A DNA stretch of 64,000 bases from Eutreptiella sp. 'Long Island Sound 2002'. Its lineage: Eukaryota > Euglenozoa > Euglenophyceae > Eutreptiales > Eutreptiaceae. Shown piece after piece: positions 9,875 to 19,033 of this stretch. Below the pieces are notes generated by a model that ran no database searches, had not been told where the DNA came from, and saw only the letters and a list, made by a program, of their open reading frames with translations. The position numbers were made by a program, and so were the translations under genes. The DNA lies in assembly GCA_964036045.1 (NCBI GenBank), contig OZ038381.1:116085790-116149789 (forward strand), written 5' to 3'. Within the stretch, counting starts at the first letter, position 1, and every line of letters begins with the position of its first letter.

Positions 9875-10719
9875 CAGGAGAACCACACACGACTCAAGCT
9901 GGAGAAGTGTGAGTTCATGCAGGAGACCATGCAGTACCTGGGGTATGACGTTGGCTATGGGTGGTGGACCCCAGCGGCCTCTAAGGCCAAACCCCTGATG
10001 GATGCCAAGGTACGACACGAAAACCCCAAAAAAAGGACTTCATGATGTACGCAGTTTCATTGGGGCGTGCAACTTCTATCGCCGCCACATCAAAAACTTC
10101 ACCTATACCAGCGCCGTACTGACGGACTTGATCAAGAAGAGTACTACTTGACGCTGGGGCCCACAAGAGCAACAAGCGTTTGACGAGCTCAAAGACAAGG
10201 TAGCCAACGCTAAATGCTTGGGCGTGCCTAGGGCACAAGAGGAGATTATCCTGGTGACCGACGCCAGCAATGTGGGCGGTGGTGGAACGTTGTTCCAATG
10301 GCAAGCACTAGAGAAAGAGGAGTTCGACTCGACTATTTCCCAATGGGGGACGGAAGGTCTCAACCGAGATGGAACCCTCAAGCACAGCTACCCTGACGAC
10401 AAGTGGGTCCTAGTACCTCTGGGCCACTGGAACTGGAAGTGGAACCAGGCCAGGGGGAACTACTCCACTTATGAGCAGGAACTGCTCGCGGGTATGCTGG
10501 TGCTATCCTCACAAGCACGACTGTTGGGGAGTAACCCTGTGGTCTGGCTATGCGACCAAGAACCGGTCCGCAGTTTCCAGAAGGGTCCCCCACCTGAGAA
10601 GGCCAAGCTACGGCGCTGGTGGACCTACCTCAGTCAACTACGGCTGACGGTACACCATATCCAGGGAGTGAAGAACGAGTGTGCCGACTACATCAGCCGT
10701 AACAACTTCGACGCCCTGA
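9875..10719 (+). pseudogene. Element C pol part 2: RT thumb and RNase H
   Basis: After the UGA at 9872 the frame continues with LKLEKCEFM and YLGYDVGYGW (RT thumb/connection). It then shifts at a run of seven A (10028-10034) into VRSFIGACNFYRRHI, and another UGA at 10149-10151 stands where gypsy elements usually have Trp (TT-stop-RWGPQEQQAF). From 10218 the RNase H is open: VTDASNVGGG, ANYSTYEQELLAG-type Glu region, WLCDQEPV and CADYISR. These cover the four acidic positions of retroelement RNase H. A further frameshift near 10718 leads into the integrase frame. Confidence 0.75.
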
Positions 10720-12354
10720 TTGGTGCCCGGTCTGAAGCGCTGTATGGACGTACACCTGGACCTGAACATGACCATGATACGCCCCCTGGATGGACTCCAA
10801 CAATCGGAGTACCTGAAGGAGTTCGGGGATATCTACAAGCGCCTGGAGAAACGCCTTGAACCCCTCCTGGTCAGCCAAGACCACTGGAAGAGGGACAAGA
10901 GCTACCTCTGGCACGAGGACTGCATCGTGGTGCCTAGTGACCGAGTCCCAGCGCTGCTGAAGTGGACCCATGAGTCCAGTGGTCCTGTGGGTGCTGACCG
11001 TACCCTGAGGCTGTTCAAGCAGTGGTTCCACACTACGTGGACTGACGACCAACTGCAGAAAACCCTCCAGCCCATCGTGGATAAGTGCCCGTGCAGGTCC
11101 TGTAAACCAGGGGATATCAGGGACAGAGGTCTCTACTCGACCCTGCCCATCCCTCACTGTGCTAAAAGTGTTCTATACGTGGACTACACGGAGATGCCGA
11201 AGTTCGGGGGCTATGACTTCGCCCTCGTGGTAACCTGTGGGTTGACCAGGTTTACCAGGGTGTTCCCATGTACCAAGCACATTACCGGGGAGGAGACCAT
11301 CAAGATACTCCTGGAGGAGTGGTTTTGTGTCTATGGGGCGCCCAAGGAGATCAACTCTGATGAGGACGTGCGAGTACGCTCAGATACTGGCTGGTACAAG
11401 AGGGTCCTGAGATCCCTCAATGTCCAGGTGTCTACGGGGATTCCCTACTCTCACACGAGCAACCCCCTATGTGAGCGACCGACCCGTGTCCTGAAGGAGA
11501 ACGTACGGATATGGTGCAAAACTGAACGCATCAGAGACTGGGTGAGACTACTCCCCGTCATATCCTTGATGATGAACTCTGAAGAGAGTTCGGCGACTGG
11601 CTACTCGCCACATGAGCTATTCCTGGGGCGCGCGGCATGGTTCCTACATGCCCCCTATCCAGAGGATACCCATTCTTCTGTGGGTGAATGGGTCCAAGAG
11701 GAACAAGCGAAGGTGGACAAGGCCAAGGCTATGCTCCAGAGAGTGAGGCAGCGTCAGTGGAACAGGAAGAACAAGCACCGAGTACCGGCTACCTACCAAG
11801 AGGGGGACTGGGTGCTGGTGCACCACAGTCGACTACCCGCCTGGCCACGCTCTACCAGCGATGACCCATACTTCGGGCCGTACAAGATCCTATCAGTGGA
11901 TGAACACCGTATCACCGTGCGGTGTTCTCCCCGTCTAGGGGGGACCCTGGTGTGCGCTGCTCAACACCTGAAGCGCTACCATGACCCTGAAGACCTCTGT
12001 GGGGAGGAGTGGGAGCTGAACGACGAGGAAATCCCCGCTGTGGACCTACAAGGGGCTGCCAGCCCTATGGAAGTTGAAGGTGAACTCCCCGACATGAACG
12101 CCGAGCAGATGGCTAAGGAGGGCTTCTACCTGGTGAAGGCTGTCCTACGCCACCGCTATCGCCAGAATTGGCCCTTCCTCACCCTCTGGGAAGGGTTTGG
12201 AGTCGAAGAGGCCACCTGGGAGCCCTTCTCGGCATTTGTTCTACCTGAGGGACACCTAAACTCAGTCTTGGTTGACTACTTGTCCCAGAACAACCTTGGT
12301 GAGTTGCTGAGGCTCGCTGAGACGCTTGTCTCCGAGACTAAAGCTAGGGACTGA
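10720..12354 (+). CDS. Element C pol part 3: integrase and chromodomain
   Basis: Open for 544 codons, entered from the RNase H frame, with no own ATG at the start (TTG). The N-terminal zinc-binding region lies around residues 70-130 (KWTHESSGP, KCPCRSC). The catalytic core shows Asp in LYVDYTEM, Asp in INSDEDV and Glu in PLCERPTR, a DDE arrangement with typical spacing. Near the C-terminus (about residues 465-530) is a chromodomain-type segment (FYLVKAVLRHRYRQNWPF, then VEEATWEPFSAF), which in chromoviruses targets integration to modified chromatin. It ends in TGA before the non-coding 3' region. Confidence 0.82.
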   Translation: MVPGLKRCMDVHLDLNMTMIRPLDGLQQSEYLKEFGDIYKRLEKRLEPLLVSQDHWKRDKSYLWHEDCIVVPSDRVPALLKWTHESSGPVGADRTLRLFKQWFHTTWTDDQLQKTLQPIVDKCPCRSCKPGDIRDRGLYSTLPIPHCAKSVLYVDYTEMPKFGGYDFALVVTCGLTRFTRVFPCTKHITGEETIKILLEEWFCVYGAPKEINSDEDVRVRSDTGWYKRVLRSLNVQVSTGIPYSHTSNPLCERPTRVLKENVRIWCKTERIRDWVRLLPVISLMMNSEESSATGYSPHELFLGRAAWFLHAPYPEDTHSSVGEWVQEEQAKVDKAKAMLQRVRQRQWNRKNKHRVPATYQEGDWVLVHHSRLPAWPRSTSDDPYFGPYKILSVDEHRITVRCSPRLGGTLVCAAQHLKRYHDPEDLCGEEWELNDEEIPAVDLQGAASPMEVEGELPDMNAEQMAKEGFYLVKAVLRHRYRQNWPFLTLWEGFGVEEATWEPFSAFVLPEGHLNSVLVDYLSQNNLGELLRLAETLVSETKARD

Positions 12355-14588
12355 ACCTTACCCTTACCTGCCAAAGCGTATGTGTGAGTGTGCTATTCCT
12401 AAGGTCCTCAGAGCAAGCCGCAGAAGTGGTGTCCTAATTATACCCAAGTCTGCGCCCTTGCTAAACCTGGAGGATTGGCTTATTGATGCCACGGGGTACG
12501 CCCCGGGTCTCCCCTCCCCTATGCGCCCAATTTCTGTGCTGGCGCAAAACCTTGGGGGAATACCCAGCGTGCTAATCCAGGTATTGTTTTCCCTACCTAT
12601 CTGTCTACTACAGGGAGGGGTGGCCAAAAGCTATGAAGGCATGAAAACGCCGTTTTGCTATGTGGCCAAAACACTGACCTAACCACTGCCACAGCCCACC
12701 AACCCTGCTAAAACTGCTGGAAACGGGTGGGCCAGTGACACACGCACTACAGGTCCTACACACCCTACAGTGGCACCATCCTGGTGGGCGAGCACTGGGG
12801 CAACTGGCTCAAGCCCCCACGCAGGACTACCACTCCTACACGCACACTCTACTGGGCGTTGCGAAGGCAAAGATCTCGTGGGTCCTAGCGACCCTCCTGT
12901 GAAATGACAAGAGAACACAGCGCTGCTAAGCAACTGTGGCCTAACAGGGGACGCCACAACGTGTTTCCCCTGCTAGGGCTTGGAGGGAAGAGGTGCTCTT
13001 GCGTGCACGGCGCAGATGTCGATGAACTCGGACTCCCTGCTCTGCCACAGGCAGAGGCGGAGTTACTTGTTTGTGTGATCTGCGCCCTTGTTTAGCAGGG
13101 CATAAAAAAATGCTGCTGCACCAATCACCCTACCTGCCCACCTGTAAAACAAAGGCAAATGAAAGGGCGTTTGCGGCGGAGGAACCAAGCCACACTCCAG
13201 GTATTATACCCTTCTCAGTGTAACCTCTAGTACACTGTCCGCAAACACGCTGGAGGACCAGCTACCCTTGTCAAGCAAGCAAGCTTTAAGGGACTCCTCA
13301 GGTTCTCTTCAAGAACGTACCGAGGAGCCCCTGGGTAGCCTAAACAAGGTTTACCGTGCGCACTTCGCGTGGCCTACCCTTTAATGCGTGTGTGCATGCG
13401 CGAGTATGCACGATCTTTTTGGGCACACCTGCCCATCTCTGCACCAATCACGGACTCCACCAGGGGGTGGCCCCGCCTGGGCTTACTCACCTTACCTACC
13501 GCTGGAGAGAGAGAGCAAGTAAGGGGCGCACGCGAAGAACGTTGCTATGCACTTTTGTGTATGTCTGATCTGACCGCTAATCATCTGCAATCTTTCTAAT
13601 CAATCCCTCCATCGCGTTCTTTTGTTGTTAGCGCTGCTACAAGACTCGTTCACGGAGACACAAGACGAGCAATGTGTATGCGGCATGCGAGACGAGCATA
13701 CCTGTAGTTTATACCTGATTCATTGAAGTCTTTTCGTTCATTTTCGAATTCTTGAATTTTTGAAGCTTCTACTAGTGTGGGTGGAATCTGTATGTTTATT
13801 TATTAATGTGTGTCTCGTCATTTTCAAGACTACGTGAGACATACGTTTATAATTCCATTATTTCTCCATTTTCCGGCGCTTCGCTAGGAGTCGCTCCTGC
13901 GCGCCGCCATTTTATGCGTATGAATTTCTGGATTTAAAAAATCCAGAGATGACTATAATTCCTATAAAAATGTGCTTCTGATGCCCAATTGGATTCTGCT
14001 CAGGTGTGTTGTTTCAGAAAAATTATTCGCCGTCATTTGACGGATTTTGGTGTCGTCGCTTCGTTTTTGCGTGGATTCGTCCATAATTCTCCCATTCCTG
14101 CCTCTGCAGATACCCACGCGCAGCCTCGCTGAGTAGGCCGTGTTCGGGCCGAAACGCAGGTGCCTGGAGAGACTGAGCAGAACCAAGACCCCACCAAGGG
14201 ACAATTTAATTTTCTTTCGACTCCCTTCGCCCTAAGACAGGTCACAGGTCGCCAGTAGGTTTACGAGAACCCATGCGAGTGTGTATATTGTGTCTTGCGT
14301 TGGGTTTGTGTCGACGCTGCGTCTTACAGGGAGGGATGCATATGCATATGTTTGGCATGCTCCCATACTAACCCAACCAAGCCACAGGAGCCCTGGCAGC
14401 GCCATGAGCGCTGAGTCTTCTGTAGGACATGTTACATACAGAGCAGCAAAAGAGTGCCGGCCATGGTGAGCGCTCATTTTTCAGTGTGAGGGAAACTATA
14501 GGTATTTTAAAGTAGATGTGGAAACCAAGGAAAGGCCAAGAAAAATTCCCTTTTTCCTAAAATGCGACAGTGGTGGCCACCACAGCAC
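12355..14588 (+). other. Long non-coding 3' region of element C
   Basis: About 2.2 kb between the end of pol and the polypurine tract. Only short unremarkable frames occur on either strand. Base composition shifts from mixed to AT-richer toward 13700-14000. I see no tandem repeat, RNA gene or second ORF. Confidence 0.6.
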
Positions 14589-14596
14589 AAGGGGGG
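14589..14596 (+). promoter_or_regulatory. Polypurine tract of element C
   Basis: AAGGGGGG lies directly against the first base of the 3' LTR (AGTAAG), the standard position for plus-strand priming. This supports placing the LTR start at AG. Confidence 0.75.
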
Positions 14597-15383
14597 AGTA
14601 AGAAAAAGTGCTTTCCCATTGCTTTGAGACATACTCTAGTTGTATTAGAGATGCACTGAGCATCCCTGCATTTTTATCTTATTATTGGTCCCACCAAAAC
14701 TGGTGATAACACATTTTGACCTATGGAACCAAACACCCAATCAGGATATGGAGTGGACCCCTTAGTCCCCTTTCAATCTGAAGCAAATCATCTTTTCCTG
14801 AGTTAACTGAGATCTGACATACCCAAAGTAGAGCCTATGAATTTATCTATGTTTTTCCATGAATTCTTAGCTATCCTAGTGGTATGCACCCTAGGGGGCT
14901 GGGCACCTCTTTTTGAGAGGTCCTGGGTTCAATTCCTGGTCAGCCTAGCTAAGTAGGAAGATCCCATGTGACATGGCAGTGACCTCATCGCCACATACCA
15001 TGCCACCTCAGCACATATGGGACCCAAAACAAAGAGTGCACATCTCCTAAGATGGCACTATGGAGGGAGAGTGATCCTGAGGCAGTTTTCTAACTCTTCT
15101 CCCAAAATATTTCAGCTATCTTTGTGAATATGCATTCATTTGTGACCTGAGTTGCCGTTTCTGTGAATATCCAATCATCTTTCACTGTTTACACTGCAGC
15201 CCTTCATGCTTTGATCCTGATCTTCTCCTCTTTGCACACTTCTGGCTTGGGTTATCCTGGATTGACTCTATTTCTGCAAAACAAAGGTTTTCATCTTCCA
15301 AAACAAGCAGCAGGAAACCCTACACCTACAGCAAGCAGCAGGAGAAGCAAAAACACAGTGCTGAAAACACTATAAACTTTTCT
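14597..15383 (+). repeat. 3' LTR of element C
   Basis: Direct copy of 4067-4853 with no net length change. It ends CTTTTCT; the right flank then enters a minus-strand gag relic at its zinc knuckle. Small differences from the 5' LTR are scattered along the length. Confidence 0.88.
14867..14952 (+). other. tRNA-like segment in the 3' LTR
   Basis: Appears identical, base for base, to the 4337-4422 segment, although the surrounding LTR has diverged by about 2 percent. The outer stem, the anticodon-type hairpin and the B box are all kept. Confidence 0.55.
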
Positions 15384-16500
15384 ACCGGCCCGGTCGCTGA
15401 TCGTGTTGAAAGGGGGAACCCCGCCCGTAGCACACAAAGCAGCCCTGAGGGTGAGCTTGGAAGAACTCTCCATAGGACAGTGGCGGATCGCCCACTCGGC
15501 GGGGCTCCTTCTTTTCCCTCTTCCTCGGCACCTGCAGAAGGGGCTTCCTGCTTCCCCGGTTGCGTCCGTTCTGCAGGTTGCTGGTGACGTAGGCACAGAC
15601 GGCGGTCTTCGCGGGTTCATACCCGTCATCATCATCGTCGAGACATTCGCCGCGCTCGGCCCCCGCCGGGTCCATCACAACTTCCCCGTCAGACCCTACG
15701 CCCAAATGGACGCTGCAGTCGCCTGCCTGCAGTCCGCGGTTGTGGGCGAGGTTCTTGTACTCCTTGAGTACTTCCTGCCTGACTCACTCTAGCATGTCGT
15801 CGCAGCTCATCCGCGCAAATGTTTCCTGCGGACAGATCGTCTGGCCGCCTTCCTCACTCTCGTCTAGGCCGCAGATCGCGGCCTCTTTGCGATGCCCTGA
15901 GACAGTGATGAGGAGGGCGTTCCGCAGGGACTGCCCCTTGAAGTACCAGGCCACCTTCTTGTGGTGCTCCTGGTGGTGCATCATCTTGACGGTGTGGTTG
16001 CTCTTGGCCCTCTTCGCTTCCTGCTTCGTGACCCACTTCATTCAGGCGTCCTGGAGGGGATTGAGCAGGCGGGACTGCTCATCACCCTCGTTCCAGTCCT
16101 CCACGTCTCGGCAGAGCAGCAGGTATTGTCCTCGGAAGTCCCGCCAGTCCTGCAGGCGGATCTTCCGGCCATCATGCTGAAGCTTGATGGGTCTCCACCT
16201 CTTGGCGGCAACCTGCAGGGCGTCCACTGCTGTTGCTCGTTCGGCAATTTTCTGGCCTTCTTGAGGGCTGTGATCTTCCCCTCTCTGGCTGCCACGAGAT
16301 ACAGCTCTGGGAGCAGCTCAGGTAGGCGCCATCGGAACCGTTTGGGGACATATTTCTCCGCCGCGGCGGGGTCCATGTCTTCAGTGACAGTCATTCCCCA
16401 AGCGTCCAGCTTCTCCATGAGGCGGTCGAGGTTGAGGGTGTTCCCATTGTACATGGGGGGCCTGATGTCTTTTAGGTCATCGCAAACGGCGGCGCCGCGT
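15384..16500 (-). pseudogene. Element D gag relic: capsid and zinc knuckle
   Basis: Read on the minus strand from 16500 down. YNGNTLNLDRLMEKLDAW and FRWRLPELLPELYLVAAREG, then IKLQHDGRKIRLQDWRDF and EHHKKVAWYFKGQSLRNALL, make a helical capsid-like region spread over three frames. The piece nearest element C (15382-15705) ends GCFVCYGRGSPFQHD, the start of a nucleocapsid knuckle cut by the 3' LTR of element C. The element is therefore older than C and frameshifted repeatedly. Its pol is probably the minus-strand relic at 1560-3090 on the other side of C. Confidence 0.55.
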
Positions 16501-16522
16501 CTTTGAAGACCATGAACGCCGG

Positions 16523-17144
16523 TCACAAGGCTGACCGAGGTTCCCAGCGGCGTCCCCCGTGGGTTCCCACGGCTGCCACGTCCATCTCCTCCTCGAAGTC
16601 CAAGCGGCTGCGCCGCGGCTCCTTCACGTACGACTCCTCGGCGTACGCCTTCCATGTACTCCCCCTTCTCGCGTTGCCGGCGGCTCCGACTGCCTGATCT
16701 CCGGGATGGGCTGATCCAAAAGTCCTCCATGGGGTCTCCATTCTGACCTTCGTCTCAATGCACGTCCTCTTCGGGGACCCTGTCCTGTAGCTCACCGTAT
16801 CAGCCATACGCGGGTGGGCCTGGATCCAAGGCGTGCCTCGATCGCGTGGGCTGAACAGCGGTGCAGAGGGGGTCACGGCGTCTGCGGTAGTCCGCACTCA
16901 GCAATTCTTTTCGCTCCTCCTCTCCACTGCGCCGCGGGGGCATGGGGTCGCTCGGTCGTGCGCTGCGATGGGTGGAGGGCGGGTGGTGACCCCGAGGGGC
17001 TTCGGTGCCGCCACGGGACCTGCCTGGATCGGGTCCAGGTCCCGAGCTGTCATCGGAGCTAGACTCAAGACTGGGCGGCCGGTCGCTAATGTCGCTCCTC
17101 AGGTCATCCAGCCTGTCCAGCCTCCTCTGCAGCTTGGTGACCAC
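16523..17144 (-). pseudogene. Element D gag relic, Arg/Ser/Pro-rich linker
   Basis: Two overlapping minus-strand frames (16800-17144 and 16523-16897) encode a basic, Pro/Ser/Asp-rich linker (QRRLDRLDDLRSDISDRPPS at the start). They lie between a coiled-coil ORF upstream and the capsid relic downstream. No domain is recognised. Shifts between the frames show decay or sequencing error. Confidence 0.35.
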
Positions 17145-17162
17145 GGTGTCCCGCCTCCCAGC

Positions 17163-18233
17163 CTAAAACTTGGCGATGTCCAGGTCCTTTTGGACTTTGG
17201 CGGCGACAGCCGCACTCTTGCCGATCTTGATCTTGTTGATCTGCGCCTCACTCACCAAATTCTTGATCTTCCTCCTGAGGTACACGATCCATCGCCAGAT
17301 GTCCTGGGGGATGTCCGCCCCCGGCGGTTTGTTCGGGGGGTTTCTGCCTAGTGGTCCTGCAGGGGTTCGCCTTTCTGGTGGTGCTCTGTATGGGGGTCCA
17401 CCGGGTAGTCCTCGTCTTGGCAGTCCTCCGAGTGGTCCTCCTCTTCGGGGTCCAGGAGGTCCACCATCTGCGGGTCCTCTGCTGCCAGATGAGTTGGCGT
17501 CTGGGCCGAATCCCAGGTCGTCGTCGATGTCCATGTCTCTCCATCTGGGTCTGGATCCCGGCGGGGGTCGGCCAGGGGTGCTTTCCCTACTGCAGTAGGG
17601 AGGTGGAGGACCCTCCCTGGTCGAACTTGGAGGGGTGTCCTCCTCTCCTCGGCCACTGGCTCCGGTTTTGTCCATCCCCATAGCTGCAGGTGACGAAGGG
17701 GTTGTAGTCTTGGGGGTGCATCTTGGCAGACCTCCACAGTCTTTCCGGGGTCTTCCCCTTGCCCTTGTGGCGGGGACGGGTGGCGAGCCGCTGCCCACGC
17801 TCCTCCAAGAGTCCTCGGCGTCCAGGTCGATCTTCATCCCGGAGGCGGCGTCCCCGTTGAAGAAGCTCCGGAGGGTGTCCACTCGAGACCCACCCGGGGG
17901 CGTTTCGGGGCGGATCTTCCTCTCGGCCTCCTCCATATATATATATCCCCCATATATAGCCACGGCGGTCGCCTCCGCGGCCCGCTTCTCAGCCTGCTCG
18001 TGGGGAGGAGCAGCCTCCCGCTCCTGGTGCTGCTGCAGCCGAGCCTTCGCCGCCTCCGGGGCCCGGGTCTCCGCCTCGGTCTTGGTCTTCTCCTGGGCGA
18101 CCTTCCGCCGCGCAGTCTTGATGGCCTCCCGCTTCGCGGGGTCCGCTTGGGCCCTCATCTCCACCTCCTTTCGTGCCCTCTCTTGGGCTAGGGCTTGCTC
18201 CAACGCCTTCACCTCCGCCTCCTTCTCCGCCAC
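17163..18233 (-). CDS. Element D gag N-terminal coiled-coil ORF (356 aa)
   Basis: The longest open minus frame of element D. Residues 1-100 are a strongly charged Ala/Glu/Lys/Arg coiled coil (EAEVKALEQALAQERARKEV). A Gly/Pro/Arg-rich low-complexity region (GGPLGGLPRRGLPGG) and a short helical C-terminus (WRWIVYLRRKIKNLVSEAQI) follow. A small TA-dinucleotide run in the coding sequence (about 17936-17947) encodes the YIYM patch. No catalytic motif is seen. Position upstream of the capsid relic and composition fit a gag leader; host origin cannot be excluded. Confidence 0.4.
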   Translation of the reverse strand: MAEKEAEVKALEQALAQERARKEVEMRAQADPAKREAIKTARRKVAQEKTKTEAETRAPEAAKARLQQHQEREAAPPHEQAEKRAAEATAVAIYGGYIYMEEAERKIRPETPPGGSRVDTLRSFFNGDAASGMKIDLDAEDSWRSVGSGSPPVPATRARGRPRKDCGGLPRCTPKTTTPSSPAAMGMDKTGASGRGEEDTPPSSTREGPPPPYCSRESTPGRPPPGSRPRWRDMDIDDDLGFGPDANSSGSRGPADGGPPGPRRGGPLGGLPRRGLPGGPPYRAPPERRTPAGPLGRNPPNKPPGADIPQDIWRWIVYLRRKIKNLVSEAQINKIKIGKSAAVAAKVQKDLDIAKF

Positions 18234-18237
18234 AGCT

Positions 18238-19033
18238 TCCTTGGCGGCACGGGCTTCGCGAGCAGCCGCTGCTTCCCGCTCGGCTGCCTGCGCCTCAAAC
18301 CTCCCATGGGCAGCCGCTGCTTCCTGCGCGTACGTGCGGCCAAGACGGCAGCCACGGCCGGGGCGTAGATCGACATGCCGTGGTCCCAGTTAGGGGCCTC
18401 TTCCTGGGCAATTGAGACGGCTCCTTCCACCGCAGCATTCTGCTGCGCGGCCCGGTCTCGGGCAACCCAAAAGTTGCAGGGCACGCCGCAGACGGGCTCG
18501 CATGCGCGGGCCACTTCGCCTCGCTGAGGGGCAGCGAAGGGTGGGGCCACACTGCTGCTGCTGCTGGCGGAGGGTCCTGGGCGGTATGGTGCTCCACGAT
18601 GGGCCGACACCACGTCGCTGTTTGAACCTCAGCGCTTCGGGTGCAGCGCACGGGTGGGCTTCGCCTTGCATCTTCGGGCAACCTCCATGAAGTCACCCAG
18701 GGTGGCGGCCCTCGGCTGGGGGCCGCCCTTGCCCGGAGTGGGGGCGATTGGCTCTTCAGCCAGCCAGTCCTCTTGGGCGAGGTCGGGGCTGAAGTCGGCG
18801 ACGTATCGGCTGTCACGCCAGACCCGCCACCGCTTCCGCTGCCAAGCATACTCGTAGCACAGGGCTTGGTGCTCGGCTTCGCTCTCGCAATGATGGCTCA
18901 CATCCCCGCGGATCTCCACGCACTGGGGGGCAGCTTCCCCCTGGGGCCGACAGTGTCGGTACTCCCGGTCCCACTCCAGCCCCCGCATGAGGCTGCAGAT
19001 GATGGCCATGCTGGGCTTCTTGGGGCTAGCCAA
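18238..19033 (-). pseudogene. Element D 5' coding relic of unknown function
   Basis: Minus-strand frames 18629-19033 and 18209-18613 give a basic, Trp/Tyr-containing region (YEYAWQRKRWRVWRDSRYVA) followed by Ala/Gln-rich low complexity. Together they lie directly upstream of the coiled-coil ORF on the same strand and are interrupted by frameshifts. I do not recognise the domain. Confidence 0.3.

Larger units (their letters stand above)
4067..15383 (+). mobile_element. Element C: chromodomain Ty3/gypsy LTR retrotransposon, nearly complete
   Basis: Two 787-bp direct repeats (4067-4853 and 14597-15383) are offset by exactly 10530 bp and differ by roughly 15-20 bases by eye, about 2 percent. Between them are a TGG-initial PBS, two gag ORFs, a pol region and a polypurine tract abutting the 3' LTR. 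Pol order is protease, DxFAS domain, RT, RNase H, integrase and chromodomain, so the element is Ty3/gypsy. No convincing target-site duplication is present: the left flank ends ACGGG and the right begins ACCGG. Gag and pol are broken by UGA codons and at least three frameshifts, so this copy is unlikely to be autonomous unless recoding occurs. Confidence 0.9.

Noticed and set aside
9872-10151. Introns removing the UGA codons in element C pol.
   Set aside because: The sequence on both sides of each UGA is conserved RT/RNase H coding without a gap, so no intron fits; recoding or mutation is more likely.
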